DNA from: an uncultured Alphaproteobacteria bacterium
Lineage (GTDB): Bacteria; Pseudomonadota; Alphaproteobacteria; Puniceispirillales; UBA1172
Length of the DNA stretch: 41,839 bases
Reading direction: 5' to 3'
NCBI GenBank assembly: GCA_937952245.1
Contig: CALFYS010000034.1
Span: 1-41,839 of the forward strand
In this document: in pieces, positions 1 through 8,072 of the stretch
How the letters are laid out: each line of letters begins with the position of its first letter
Numbering within the stretch: the stretch's first letter is position 1
Notes under the pieces: model-generated
Databases searched by the model: none
What the model saw: only the letters and a program-made list of their open reading frames with translations
What the model was told of the DNA's origin: nothing
Made by a program: the position numbers and the translations under genes

Positions 1-1539
1 GATGATGGCATTTACGCCCAAGCCTATGCCACCGAATTGGCCGATATGTCAGAGCCGGTGACGCTTGCCAAAATTCAAACCGCCATCACAACAGGCAACA
101 CCTATGCCGTGGACGCGCCGCAAATCCCCAACACATCTTTTACTTTTAGCGCGCTCAACACCAGCAACAGCTCATCGCTTGGCCTGATTGATGGGCTTGG
201 CAACACCCTTGGTAACGCCAACCTGATCAACAGTTTTTCGGCCCAGCATAGTGATGGGGACGACTATTCTGATAATTTCACCATCACCAACAATGGTTCG
301 ATTGAACTGGCCAGTGGGGTCAATATCGATGACTTGGCGGCGGGGACCTATACATTTTCCGTCACTTCGACGGATTCCAATTCTCTTTCCTATGAATTGA
401 GCACCACCACAGATGTCACCCTGACGCTTTCAAATGCCCAAGGCTGTATCGTGACCGATGATGTTGTTGACGCGGATTTCACCACTAACACCAGCGCTTC
501 AACCTCTATTGATGGAGCGACCGTGACCATCAATGGCAACCACAATGAAGATGATTTGCTGTTTGTCAAAGGCGCAACAAGCTCATCAACCTCCGATAAT
601 GTCAGTTACACCAATATCGGTTATGGCATCACCGGATTTTATGACAAAACCATTGGCCAAATGACCTTCAGCGGGTCCACCACCGAAGCCAATTGGATCA
701 ATGTCTTTAAAAAAGTCGGGTATATTTATGACAATACTTCTACCCCTGATAATGGCTCGCGCAGCCTGATCTTCTCGTTATCCAGCAATATTGTGTACAA
801 CCACCCTGATGGTGATGACCATTTCTATAAATTTATTTCCAATGATGGGATTAATTTTGATGATGCTTTTGCGGCGGCGGATAACTCCACCTTATTTGGC
901 TTGCAAGGCTATTTGGTGACGATCACCAGCGCCGCGGAACAAGCCTATATCGTGCCGAAATTGAAAGGCGCGGGCTGGATCGGCGGATGTGATCGCCTTG
1001 CTGATTCAACCGTCCAAGACCATTGCCGGATTGATTCATCAGACCTGTCCAACCTTATAGGGGTTTCCCAAAGCGAATGGGATAACACAACAGGCACCTA
1101 TTCCATGGGTGATGGCGAAGGGTATTTCTATTGGGTCACTGGCCCTGAACGTTTGGAATTTATTGTGCAGGATATTAAAAACTGTAATTCCAGCAGTGAT
1201 CCTGACAAGCAGCGCACCTATCCCACGGCCAGCACGTGCAATGATTCCGATTCCCTTGATAGCAGTGATAGCAATTACCCCTATACCAATTTCCAATACA
1301 CCGAACCCAACAACTATCGCCATGACGGTGATATTGGGGAAAATTACCTGCACGTTCATGGAACAGGGTTATGGAACGATTGGCGGCTGGATGGCGACAC
1401 CACCACAAGCGGCAATGCCGCCAAAGGGTATATCGTTGAATATGGCGGTTTTGATAATGAAACCGTGCCTGATCTGACGGTGGATAAAAGCTACACAATC
1501 GCAACCGATGGCCAGTTCTGTGCCTATTCAAGCTCATAA
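1..1539 (+). CDS. C-terminal part of a surface protein with C-type lectin domain (5' end outside window)
   Basis: The frame is open from base 1, so this is the last 512 residues of a longer protein; the first ATG inside, at 37, is internal. The N-terminal half (about residues 50-150) is Ser/Thr/Asn/Asp-rich and beta-strand-like, resembling cadherin or Ig-type repeats. A second beta-rich module covers about 150-265. Residues about 275-495 look like a C-type lectin fold: GYLVTITSAAEQAYI, then GWIGG, an EGYFYWVTGPE segment, TEPNN (Ca/sugar-loop-like), LWNDW, and a closing GYIVEYGG strand. No membrane anchor or sorting signal is visible at the C-terminus. Probable role is extracellular adhesion or carbohydrate binding; the ligand is unknown. 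The fold assignment is from motif pattern only. Confidence 0.72.
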   Translation, partial: DDGIYAQAYATELADMSEPVTLAKIQTAITTGNTYAVDAPQIPNTSFTFSALNTSNSSSLGLIDGLGNTLGNANLINSFSAQHSDGDDYSDNFTITNNGSIELASGVNIDDLAAGTYTFSVTSTDSNSLSYELSTTTDVTLTLSNAQGCIVTDDVVDADFTTNTSASTSIDGATVTINGNHNEDDLLFVKGATSSSTSDNVSYTNIGYGITGFYDKTIGQMTFSGSTTEANWINVFKKVGYIYDNTSTPDNGSRSLIFSLSSNIVYNHPDGDDHFYKFISNDGINFDDAFAAADNSTLFGLQGYLVTITSAAEQAYIVPKLKGAGWIGGCDRLADSTVQDHCRIDSSDLSNLIGVSQSEWDNTTGTYSMGDGEGYFYWVTGPERLEFIVQDIKNCNSSSDPDKQRTYPTASTCNDSDSLDSSDSNYPYTNFQYTEPNNYRHDGDIGENYLHVHGTGLWNDWRLDGDTTTSGNAAKGYIVEYGGFDNETVPDLTVDKSYTIATDGQFCAYSSS

Positions 1540-1618
1540 GGCTGAACCCTTGCCAGCATCTTGATTATCCGTCACCATAAGTTTGTCAGACAAAACACGG
1601 GCAAAAGGGGACGGGTAG

Positions 1619-2608
1619 ATGGCCTATGAACATGATGCCAGCATGATGAACAATCTTTATTGGTGGGGTATCCCTACCCTGTTTCGCTGTCCCCATGTGG
1701 ATATTGCGGATCAAGATTTTGCCCATGCGGATATTGCCTTGGTTGGCGTGCCGCATTCCACCGGCAATGGCACCACCGAACGGGATCAGCATTTGGGCCC
1801 AAGGGCGGTGCGCAATATCGCGGCGGTGCAACGCCGTGTTCATGGTGAATTTGGCCTTGACCCTTGGAGTTCAGCATCGATCATTGACGCGGGTGATGTG
1901 CCTTTCCCGAAAGCCAATGACAATGAAGATTGCATCGCCCGCATCACTGAATTTTATCAAACGGTTGATGCAAAAGGCGTGCGGCCTGTTTCAATCGGCG
2001 GCGACCATTCCATCACAGGCGGGATTATCCAAGCCTTGGGATGCGGACAATTAACCGGCGGTGAGCCTGTTTCTTTTCTGCATCTTGATGCCCATACCGA
2101 TGTTTTCACCAAGGTTGACCATTTCCTTGGGGCTGAAAAATCAGCCGCGCATTGGGGGGCGTATCTGGCCGATCAAGGCAAGGTTGACCCGAAACGTTCC
2201 ATGCAAATTGGCTTGCGGGGGCATCCCCGAACATTGGATTGGCTGCAGCCATCCTATGATTACGGCTATAATGTTGTGACCATGGCTGAATACCGTGAAA
2301 GGGGGGCGGCGGATGTGATCGCCCAGATCAAAGAGGTGTTGGATGGCCGGCCTGTTTATATCACCTTTGATCTTGATTGCCTTGACCCAACAGTTGCGCC
2401 CGCGGTGGCGAATATTGAACCCGGGGTGGCAGGCTTTGGGATTGATCAGGCGCGGGAATTGCTCCATGCCGTGCGGGGGATGAATATTATCGGCGGGGAT
2501 GTGGTTTGCCTGATGCCAACCAAAGATCACCCCAATCAAATCACTTCAATGGTGGCGGCATCGGTGATGTTTGAAATGCTTTCAATGATGGCTGAAAACA
2601 AAAAATGA
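1619..2608 (+). CDS. arginase/agmatinase-family ureohydrolase
   Basis: A 329-residue protein of the manganese ureohydrolase family, which hydrolyses guanidino compounds to urea plus an amine. All binuclear Mn ligand motifs are visible: GGDHS (His130), DAHTD (Asp157, His159, Asp161) and FDLDCLDP (Asp251, Asp253). Length and the GVPHSTGNGTTERDQHLGPRAVR stretch (split here by family convention) fit the agmatinase branch. The loop after DAHTD, where agmatinases usually carry a WHGT-type motif, reads instead as EKSAAHWGA, so the substrate may be agmatine, guanidinobutyrate, guanidinopropionate or another guanidine. Start at 1619 follows a GGGGAC ribosome site. The stop overlaps the next gene by 4 bases (ATGA), suggesting co-translation. 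The ammonium channel gene lies 0.7 kb downstream. Family certain, substrate not. Confidence 0.9.
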   Translation: MAYEHDASMMNNLYWWGIPTLFRCPHVDIADQDFAHADIALVGVPHSTGNGTTERDQHLGPRAVRNIAAVQRRVHGEFGLDPWSSASIIDAGDVPFPKANDNEDCIARITEFYQTVDAKGVRPVSIGGDHSITGGIIQALGCGQLTGGEPVSFLHLDAHTDVFTKVDHFLGAEKSAAHWGAYLADQGKVDPKRSMQIGLRGHPRTLDWLQPSYDYGYNVVTMAEYRERGAADVIAQIKEVLDGRPVYITFDLDCLDPTVAPAVANIEPGVAGFGIDQARELLHAVRGMNIIGGDVVCLMPTKDHPNQITSMVAASVMFEMLSMMAENKK

Positions 2609-3174
2609 TCCGACGATTTATTCTGACCTTGGTTTTGGTTTTAGGGACGGTTTTGACCATCACCCCATCAGGGGCGGCATCAACAGAAGCGCTGTCTTTG
2701 AAAAACGCGGTGGCAAGCCATGGCGCGAATGTGATTTTTATCCGCCATGCTCTTGCCCCGGGGTATGGTGACCCTGATGATTTTGATATTGCGGATTGCA
2801 GCACCCAGCGCAATCTTGACGCCACCGGCCGCCAACAAGCCCGAGAATTAGGCCAGCTCTTTCAAGACTCAGGGCTAAAGATTAACGCCATCTTTTCCAG
2901 CCGCTGGTGCCGTTGTCAGGATACCGCAACAGAGATGAAGATCGGGCCTTACGAAACCCATGATGGGCTGAATTCATTTTTCCAAGATCACGTTGATCGC
3001 GATGAAACCTTGCGGCTGCTTCGCCAAGAATTATCAGCAACACCGCCTGAAGATTTGGTGCTGATGATCACCCATCAAGTGGTGATTCAAGCCATCACGG
3101 GCATCTCCCCCCGAAGCGGCGGCATGGTGCTTTTTAACAGCAAAACTGATCAATCCGTGCGATTTAACCCATAA
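2605..3174 (+). CDS. exported histidine phosphatase family protein (SixA/PGM-like)
   Basis: A 189-residue protein starting with a typical signal peptide (Arg-Arg, then a Leu/Val-rich core, cleavage likely near residue 25 at SGAA). The mature part has the histidine phosphatase signature: FIRHALAPG, a variant RHA of the usual RHG with nucleophile His48, the SSRWCRCQDTA segment, and the distal ITHQVV with the second catalytic His. The substrate is unknown; the family includes phosphohistidine, phosphosugar and lipid-linked phosphate phosphatases. It overlaps the ureohydrolase gene by 4 bases and probably shares its transcript, although no functional link is obvious. Confidence 0.85.
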   Translation: MIRRFILTLVLVLGTVLTITPSGAASTEALSLKNAVASHGANVIFIRHALAPGYGDPDDFDIADCSTQRNLDATGRQQARELGQLFQDSGLKINAIFSSRWCRCQDTATEMKIGPYETHDGLNSFFQDHVDRDETLRLLRQELSATPPEDLVLMITHQVVIQAITGISPRSGGMVLFNSKTDQSVRFNP

Positions 3175-3230
3175 AATACGATCCTTTGGGCTGATTTTAA
3201 GGGTTATTTGGCCAAAACCCCAATCAATGT

Positions 3231-3258
3231 TTGCTTTAATATTTTGTTTTCTTATGAT
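3231..3258 (+). promoter_or_regulatory. possible sigma-70-type promoter of amtB
   Basis: TTGCTT (3231-3236) and TATGAT (3253-3258) are separated by 16 bases and lie about 28 bases before the chosen amtB start. The -10 matches consensus at five of six positions; the -35 is weak. Candidate only. Confidence 0.35.
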
Positions 3259-3285
3259 AGCGCCCTTAATGATTAGGATATGATT

Positions 3286-4572
3286 ATGTTTACACGTATT
3301 TTCGCACGGTTGGCCTTTGCTGGATTGGCCATCGCGCTTCCCAATTTCGCTTTTGCCGCGGTCGATAGCGGCGATACCGCTTGGATTTTAACCTCAACCG
3401 CTTTGGTCTTGTTCATGACCTTGCCGGGGCTGGCCTTGTTTTATGCGGGTCTGGTTCAATCCAAAAATGTTGTTTCGGTGTTGATGCATCATTTCGCATT
3501 GGCGTGTTTGTTGTCGGTCACTTGGGTTGTCGCCGGATACTCATTGGCGTTTTCAGGTGATGGCGCTTATGTCGGTGACCTGAGCAATCTGATGATGGTC
3601 GGCATTGGCATTGACAGCATGAGCGGCACCATCCCTGAAAGCGTCTTTGCGGGTTTCCAAATGACATTCGCGATCATCACGCCTGCGTTGATTATCGGGG
3701 CGTTTGTCGAGCGGATGAATTTTGCCGCCGTCTTGTTGTTCTCTGTCATTTGGTTATTGGTTGTCTATGCTCCTGTTACCCATTGGGTTTGGGGCGGCGG
3801 TTTTATGGCCGCTTGGGGCATGATGGATTTTGCTGGCGGGATCGTTGTTCACACCACCGCTGGTACCGCCGCGTTGGTGATCGCGCTGGTGCTGGGCAAA
3901 CGGATTAATTTCCCGCAATCTGTTCAGCCGCCGCATAGCCCTATTCTGACCATGATCGGGGCGTCGATGCTGTGGATCGGCTGGTTTGGCTTTAATGGCG
4001 GTTCTGCCCTTGGCGCTGGTCAAAGCGCGGGCATGGCCTTGGTGGTCACCCATATCGCGGCATCTGTGGGCGCGTTGTCATGGATGTTTATTGAATGGTT
4101 CCGGTTTGGCCGGCCATCTTTGGTGGGGATTGCAACGGGCATGGTGGCTGGTCTTGCGACCGTCACCCCCGCGTCAGGCTATATCGGCATCCCCGGCGGG
4201 ATTATCCTTGGGCTTGCTGGCGGTGTTGTTTGTTATCTGGCGGTGGATCTGATCCGCGGCAAGATGAAGATTGATGACTCCCTTGATGTTTTTGCCGTCC
4301 ATGGTGTTGGCGGGATTATCGGCAGTCTTCTGGTGGCGTTTTTGGCGACACCAAGTTTTGCTGGCCTTGGGCTGGCGGATGGCGTGACATCAGGCCAACA
4401 GTTTATGGTTCAATTCGCGGGCGTGGCCATCACCGCCATCTGGACCGCGGTGGCCAGTTTCGTGATCTTAAAACTGGTGAGCATGGTGACTCCATTGCGC
4501 GTTGATACCCAGACTGAAATCGAAGGTCTTGATCTGGCGCAACATGGCGAGCGCGGGTATCCCAACCATTAA
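3286..4572 (+). CDS. amtB: ammonium transporter
   Basis: A 428-residue Amt/Rh channel that conducts ammonium/ammonia across the inner membrane. It opens with a cleavable signal peptide (cut near FAFA-A, residue 23/24), as in E. coli AmtB, followed by eleven hydrophobic segments. The twin pore histidines are present: GGIVVHTTAG (His189) and FAVHGVGGIIG (His339), exactly 150 residues apart as in E. coli. I chose ATG 3286 over ATG 3280 because the AGGA site at 3275-3278 is 7 bases from the former and only 1 from the latter. No glnK precedes it, which is unusual since the pair is often together. A hairpin terminator follows. The C-terminal tail after the last helix is short and contains the polar IEGLDLAQHGERGY segment that regulates the channel in homologues. 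Confidence 0.95.
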   Translation: MFTRIFARLAFAGLAIALPNFAFAAVDSGDTAWILTSTALVLFMTLPGLALFYAGLVQSKNVVSVLMHHFALACLLSVTWVVAGYSLAFSGDGAYVGDLSNLMMVGIGIDSMSGTIPESVFAGFQMTFAIITPALIIGAFVERMNFAAVLLFSVIWLLVVYAPVTHWVWGGGFMAAWGMMDFAGGIVVHTTAGTAALVIALVLGKRINFPQSVQPPHSPILTMIGASMLWIGWFGFNGGSALGAGQSAGMALVVTHIAASVGALSWMFIEWFRFGRPSLVGIATGMVAGLATVTPASGYIGIPGGIILGLAGGVVCYLAVDLIRGKMKIDDSLDVFAVHGVGGIIGSLLVAFLATPSFAGLGLADGVTSGQQFMVQFAGVAITAIWTAVASFVILKLVSMVTPLRVDTQTEIEGLDLAQHGERGYPNH

Positions 4573-4602
4573 ATCAGCACCTGATTTGATGCGATCATTT
4601 TT

Positions 4603-4634
4603 AAAGGATGGGTGTTGCGCCCATCCTTTTTTAT
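4603..4634 (+). terminator. Rho-independent terminator of amtB
   Basis: Perfect 10-bp stem AAAGGATGGG (4603-4612) with CCCATCCTTT (4620-4629), 7-base loop, then a T-rich run. It lies 30 bases after the amtB stop. Confidence 0.9.
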
Positions 4635-4653
4635 TCTTTTTTCGTTCAAAAGA

Positions 4654-4750
4654 TTGACAAATTTACCGACCATCCCATGTATGAAGCATAACCTCCCCAA
4701 ACTTGGAGTGGCATGACCTTCATCTGGAAGCTCACCACTCCATTTTTTTT
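4654..4750 (+). ncRNA. candidate small RNA with own promoter and terminator
   Basis: After the amtB terminator there is a consensus -35, TTGACA (4654-4659); a less clear -10 lies near 4677-4685. About 50 bases on is a long hairpin: TGGAGTGG (4704-4711) pairs with CCACTCCA (4735-4742), and within it TGA/TCA and CTTC/GAAG pair around the loop ATCTG. It is followed by eight T (4743-4750). A transcript starting near 4690 would be about 60 nt. Its unpaired 5' end carries ACCTCCCC (4691-4698), an anti-Shine-Dalgarno-type stretch common in base-pairing small RNAs of alphaproteobacteria. The next gene is convergent, so the terminator does not belong to it. No coding potential is seen. Family unassigned. 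Confidence 0.55.
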
Positions 4751-4786
4751 GGGTTTTTTGTTGGTTTTAAAGGGGTTAAAGGGTTT

Positions 4787-5101
4787 TTAAGGCGCTTTAG
4801 CATCCATCCCATAATCACGGATCACCTTGGCCACCCGCAGCCGATATGATTTAAAAATTGAGGCTTTGCCCTCTTTTTGCGCCATCCGGTGCTTCAGGTT
4901 TTCACGCCATTGTTTAATGGCATCTTCGTCTTGCCATGTGGAAATGCTGACAACACGCTGATCATCTTCGATATGGCGAAACCGTTCGATGGAAATAAAC
5001 CCGGGCTGGTTTTGAATTTCTTCACGCATCATGCCCGCCAGTTCAAAATAACGGTCGTTAACGCCTTCATTGAGCGTGAATTCAAAAACAACGATCAGCA
5101 T
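4787..5101 (-). CDS. antibiotic biosynthesis monooxygenase (ABM) domain protein
   Basis: A 104-residue single-domain protein of the dimeric alpha/beta-barrel ABM family. Features: the FEFTLNEGVNDRYFELAGMM opening, a GFISIERF segment and the SISTWQDEDAIKQWREN segment, which together form the usual strand-helix pattern. Family members are cofactor-free monooxygenases, heme-degrading enzymes or proteins with no known substrate, so the function is not predictable. The start has a strong AGGGGG ribosome site 6 bases upstream. It lies 26 bases after the rhodanese gene on the same strand and is probably the second gene of that two-gene transcript. Confidence 0.8.
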   Translation of the reverse strand: MLIVVFEFTLNEGVNDRYFELAGMMREEIQNQPGFISIERFRHIEDDQRVVSISTWQDEDAIKQWRENLKHRMAQKEGKASIFKSYRLRVAKVIRDYGMDAKAP

Positions 5102-5127
5102 GACACCCCCTTCAGACCTAAGGTCTT

Positions 5128-5499
5128 TTATTCTGTCGCCCCGCCAGCATCAATCCATTCGCTGATCCCACCAATATTGGTGACCTTTTCAAAACCCATG
5201 TCTTTTAAGGTCTTCCCCGCCAAAGCGGCCATGCCGCCCGCGGCACAAACCAGATAAATATCTTTGTCTTTTTTCAGGGCTTCATTATGGATCGGTAGGT
5301 TTTCATCAGCAGCAAATTCAATAAAGCCGCGAGGGATCCGCAACGCGCCAGCGATTGTGCCTGTTTTTTCAATATCGCTGGAATCGCGCAAATCAATAAA
5401 GACAGTGTTTTCAGCCCCGTGATGGGCAATCGCGTCCGCCCCGGGGATACGGGTGACAACATCATTGGCTTCTTGCAGATAATCTTTTGCTGTTTTCAT
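5128..5499 (-). CDS. rhodanese-like domain protein
   Basis: A 123-residue single rhodanese domain that probably carries sulfane sulfur on a cysteine. The domain shows the FIDLRD strand near residues 34-39, the GALRIPRG segment that matches the usual GAxxIP motif, and the active-site loop starting at Cys85 (CAAGGM). The loop lacks the Arg typical of thiosulfate sulfurtransferases, so the in-vivo partner is unclear. ATG 5499 is preferred over ATG 5517 because AAGGA sits 8 bases upstream of it. The ABM-domain gene follows on the same strand. There is no signal peptide, so it is cytoplasmic. Confidence 0.85.
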   Translation of the reverse strand: MKTAKDYLQEANDVVTRIPGADAIAHHGAENTVFIDLRDSSDIEKTGTIAGALRIPRGFIEFAADENLPIHNEALKKDKDIYLVCAAGGMAALAGKTLKDMGFEKVTNIGGISEWIDAGGATE

Positions 5500-5581
5500 G
5501 GTCTTGATCCTTTTCATCCAAGCGATAATTCAACTATGACAGCCCCCGGCGTTTAATTCAATCCAAGAGCAATGTTTGACC

Positions 5582-5743
5582 ATGGCCAAAATGAAGAAAA
5601 AATCGGATCTGCCCAGCAAGACCTGTCAGCATTGCGGGCTGCCCTTTACATGGCGCAAGAAATGGGCGCGGGCATGGGATGAGATTCGCTTTTGTTCGGA
5701 ACGCTGCAAATCAGAGGCGAAGCGCGCCCAGAAATCAGCTTAA
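5582..5743 (+). CDS. DUF2256 small zinc-binding protein
   Basis: A 53-residue protein beginning with a Lys-rich stretch, then two Cys pairs, Cys15-x2-Cys18 and Cys38-x3-Cys42, around a basic/aromatic core containing FTWRKKWARAWDEIRFC. This pattern is characteristic of DUF2256 (COG4338). The function is unknown; the fold is a likely zinc ribbon or knuckle. In many bacteria this family is encoded beside, or fused to, photolyase/cryptochrome-related proteins, and here it converges on a renalase-photolyase operon, overlapping its last gene by 4 bases (5740-5743). The ribosome site is weak. The gene is easily missed because of its size. Confidence 0.88.
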   Translation: MAKMKKKSDLPSKTCQHCGLPFTWRKKWARAWDEIRFCSERCKSEAKRAQKSA

Positions 5744-6759
5744 TCTTGTAAAATAACTTCAGCCAAAGCCATGGCGCTGTCATAAGCGGCTTCCACCCGC
5801 CCTTTGATGCACCAATCGCCAATCGCCGCCAATTGGCCATGTTCATGCCGCCAGAACGGTTGACCCAATGGGGTTTCAGTGGCGGCGTATCGCCAGCGGT
5901 GAAAAGACGTGACCGCTGCCTTTTCAGGATCAATCCCAAGGGTGGATTTAATCTCTTGATGAAGGATCGCTTCCAATTCTTTCGGGTCTTCATCCAACCG
6001 TGGATCAGCCCAAGCGTTATTGGCCTGCACCACCACCGAAGGCTTATCGCCACGGCCAGGTTTGCTGGAATTCAACGCGACAAACCCAAGGGGGGCGTCT
6101 TCAATAAAAATCGCCGTGGCGTCTTCTGGCCATTGATGCGCCCCTTTTGGCCGGAAGGCGTGGTCATCATCAAACCCCAACATCACCGTAAGGCAACCCA
6201 GCATGGTCACCTGATCCAAATCAGGCTTGGCATCAGGGATTAATGACGCGGCTTGCTTGGCGGGAATGGCAGTAACAACACCGTCAAACCCATCATAAAT
6301 AGTGCCATCCGTATCCGTCAGCTGCCACGGGGCTTGGTCGGCATTAGGGGCGGTTGAGGTGATGGCGCTTATCTCAGTCTGATGGCGAATATCAAGCCCT
6401 GTTGCCATGGCTTTGACCAAGCCCGTCATGCTTGGCGTGGCGACATAGATCGGGTGGGATGAAACCCGAGGGGTGATGCCATCCTTGGTCATGGTGACCA
6501 TCTTGGCCGCCCATGGCTGAACAATGCCTTGGTCTAAATAAGGCCGCATCGCGTCTTGGAAGCCTTGGCCTTTGATGGTGAAATATTGCGCGCCATGGTC
6601 AAAAGAAAATTCATCCCCGCCCGATGACCGCCGCCGTGTGGACATTCGCCCCGCGCTGCTGTGGGATTTTTCAAAGACGGTCACCTCGTGCTTTTTTGAC
6701 AATTCTTTTGCCAAAGTCACGCCGGCCAGCCCCGCGCCAATAATCGCCCATTTGCCCAT
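5740..6759 (-). CDS. renalase-like FAD/NAD(P)-dependent oxidoreductase (COG3380-type)
   Basis: A 339-residue flavoprotein. It opens directly with a dinucleotide-binding motif, IIGAGLAGVTLAKEL, then GRMSTRR, the second FAD contact typical of amine-oxidase/renalase relatives, and FDHGAQYF. A C-terminal GDWCIKGRVEAAYDSA segment is the closing FAD motif. Substrate unknown; renalases oxidise misformed NAD(P)H isomers, but COG3380 members are uncharacterised in most bacteria. The start at 6759 is two bases after the stop of the preceding gene (stop at 6762-6764), with GCAGG as ribosome site, so it is probably translationally coupled. It is the third gene of the split-photolyase operon. Confidence 0.85.
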   Translation of the reverse strand: MGKWAIIGAGLAGVTLAKELSKKHEVTVFEKSHSSAGRMSTRRRSSGGDEFSFDHGAQYFTIKGQGFQDAMRPYLDQGIVQPWAAKMVTMTKDGITPRVSSHPIYVATPSMTGLVKAMATGLDIRHQTEISAITSTAPNADQAPWQLTDTDGTIYDGFDGVVTAIPAKQAASLIPDAKPDLDQVTMLGCLTVMLGFDDDHAFRPKGAHQWPEDATAIFIEDAPLGFVALNSSKPGRGDKPSVVVQANNAWADPRLDEDPKELEAILHQEIKSTLGIDPEKAAVTSFHRWRYAATETPLGQPFWRHEHGQLAAIGDWCIKGRVEAAYDSAMALAEVILQD

Positions 6760-6761
6760 GA

Positions 6762-7202
6762 TTACCTGCCGAATAAATCTGGTGTGCCGCCATGATAATC
6801 CATGGCCGAAGATTTCGCCTTGTTCCAATAACGGAAAAACCGTCTTAAATCAGGGCTGGATTTGAGATGGGCAAAAGTTTCATCAGCAATCGCCTCAACA
6901 GAATGGGTTTGATTGATCAACGCCATCATGCGGTTTAATTCAACCGAGGTGGTTGCCGCGGTGATGATCGCGCCATTGTTGCCCGCCAATTCTTTTAAGA
7001 TGGAAACCGTATCGCCTTTGATGATCTCAACCGGCAAATGGGTCAAGGCTTCATAGATAAAGACCTGTTGTTTAAACCCAATCGCCGCGGATTTAAAATA
7101 AGCATCATCCCAGATGAAAACTGATTTTACATCCGCCTTGTCTTTAAACATCGGATGGTCAGCACGAAGCGCGCCATCATGAATCCAGATTATATCGGTC
7201 AT
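6762..7202 (-). CDS. photolyase/cryptochrome N-terminal (antenna-type) domain as a separate protein
   Basis: A 146-residue alpha/beta protein that looks like a photolyase N-terminal domain alone. It starts with IIWIHDGALRADHPMF, the counterpart of the LVWFRxDLRxxDNPAL motif, continues with VFIWDD, and has the Rossmann-like strands VEIIKGD and AIITAATT. Sequence after about residue 115 would be the interdomain linker. The partner FAD domain is encoded 9 bases upstream in the same operon, so the two chains may assemble into one enzyme. Alone it has no catalytic residues. A GAGGTGAGAAA ribosome site precedes the start. Assignment rests on motif plus neighbour and is fairly secure. Confidence 0.8.
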   Translation of the reverse strand: MTDIIWIHDGALRADHPMFKDKADVKSVFIWDDAYFKSAAIGFKQQVFIYEALTHLPVEIIKGDTVSILKELAGNNGAIITAATTSVELNRMMALINQTHSVEAIADETFAHLKSSPDLRRFFRYWNKAKSSAMDYHGGTPDLFGR

Positions 7203-7211
7203 TTTCTCACC

Positions 7212-8027
7212 TCATCCATTGGCCATTGGATCCATTTGAGGAAAGAGCCGTGATGTCAGCACATCATAGCCCGCGTCCAAAGGAATGTTATGGCGGCTGA
7301 TGGTATTGATGGTATCGCCGCAATATTTCTGCATATTTTCCAGATTGAAAATATAAGGCTTGCGGCTATAGGTGCTGGCAATCCATTGCCACGACAGGTT
7401 ATTGGATGCCGCGTCCGCGTCAATCAAATGCCCCAGCATAAATCGGGCGCCAGCTTGCCATTTCACCCGCCGCCAATGGCAAATGTAAGACGCCAAATAC
7501 ATCCGCAAGTGATTATGCAAATATCCGGTGGAAACAAGGATGCTGATTATATCATCAATGGCGGCAACACCGGTTTCACCACGGGCAATATCATCGGGCA
7601 GATCATCGGCATAATCCCTTGCCGTATATCCGGTCTTATAAGGTTCCGCATCTTGCCAAATCCAATTGGGGTAATCGCGCCTGACCAATTGCCAATATTC
7701 ACGCCATGCCAATTCTTGAATTAATTTTTCCGCATCGGCTTTCCGGCCCGCGCGATCCAACGCCAGATTGCGCACATGGTTCAGGCTGACCATCCCATGG
7801 CGAATATAGGGGGATAATTTGGTGATTTTACCATTAAGAAAATTTCGGCTGCGGGCATAGGCTTGGGGGTCAACCGCGTCAAGTCGGGCGGCCAAAGCCT
7901 CTGGGCTGGCTTCCATGGGGCTGACATTCTGGGTCATGGCTTCATCGCCGCCGGCATCCATCCAAAGCGATTTGACATGGGCGATCAAAGCCTGACGATC
8001 AGCAAACGATTGGGGTAGAATTTCCAT
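7212..8027 (-). CDS. photolyase/cryptochrome FAD-binding domain as a separate protein
   Basis: A 271-residue all-alpha protein matching the FAD domain of DNA photolyases. Visible motifs: the ELAWREYWQ helix, GYLHNHLRMYLASY, and DADAASNNLSWQWIAST with Asn209-Asn210; the Asn near flavin N5 is retained as in photolyases rather than changed to Asp as in plant cryptochromes. Several tryptophans that could serve electron transfer remain. The usual N-terminal antenna domain is missing and is encoded by the next gene. DNA repair or blue-light sensing are both possible. It is the first gene of a three-gene operon with an AAGGA site upstream and three 14-bp tandem repeats about 45-90 bases before the start. 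Confidence 0.85.
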   Translation of the reverse strand: MEILPQSFADRQALIAHVKSLWMDAGGDEAMTQNVSPMEASPEALAARLDAVDPQAYARSRNFLNGKITKLSPYIRHGMVSLNHVRNLALDRAGRKADAEKLIQELAWREYWQLVRRDYPNWIWQDAEPYKTGYTARDYADDLPDDIARGETGVAAIDDIISILVSTGYLHNHLRMYLASYICHWRRVKWQAGARFMLGHLIDADAASNNLSWQWIASTYSRKPYIFNLENMQKYCGDTINTISRHNIPLDAGYDVLTSRLFPQMDPMANG

Positions 8028-8072
8028 AACAGGTTATCCTTAAAAAAATATCGGCAAAAACATGATGGCCTG

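Noticed and set aside
3200..3240. possible sigma-54 promoter before amtB (TTGGCC and TTTGCT)
   Set aside because: The GG and GC elements are about 20 bases apart; sigma-54 needs about 10, so the spacing does not fit.
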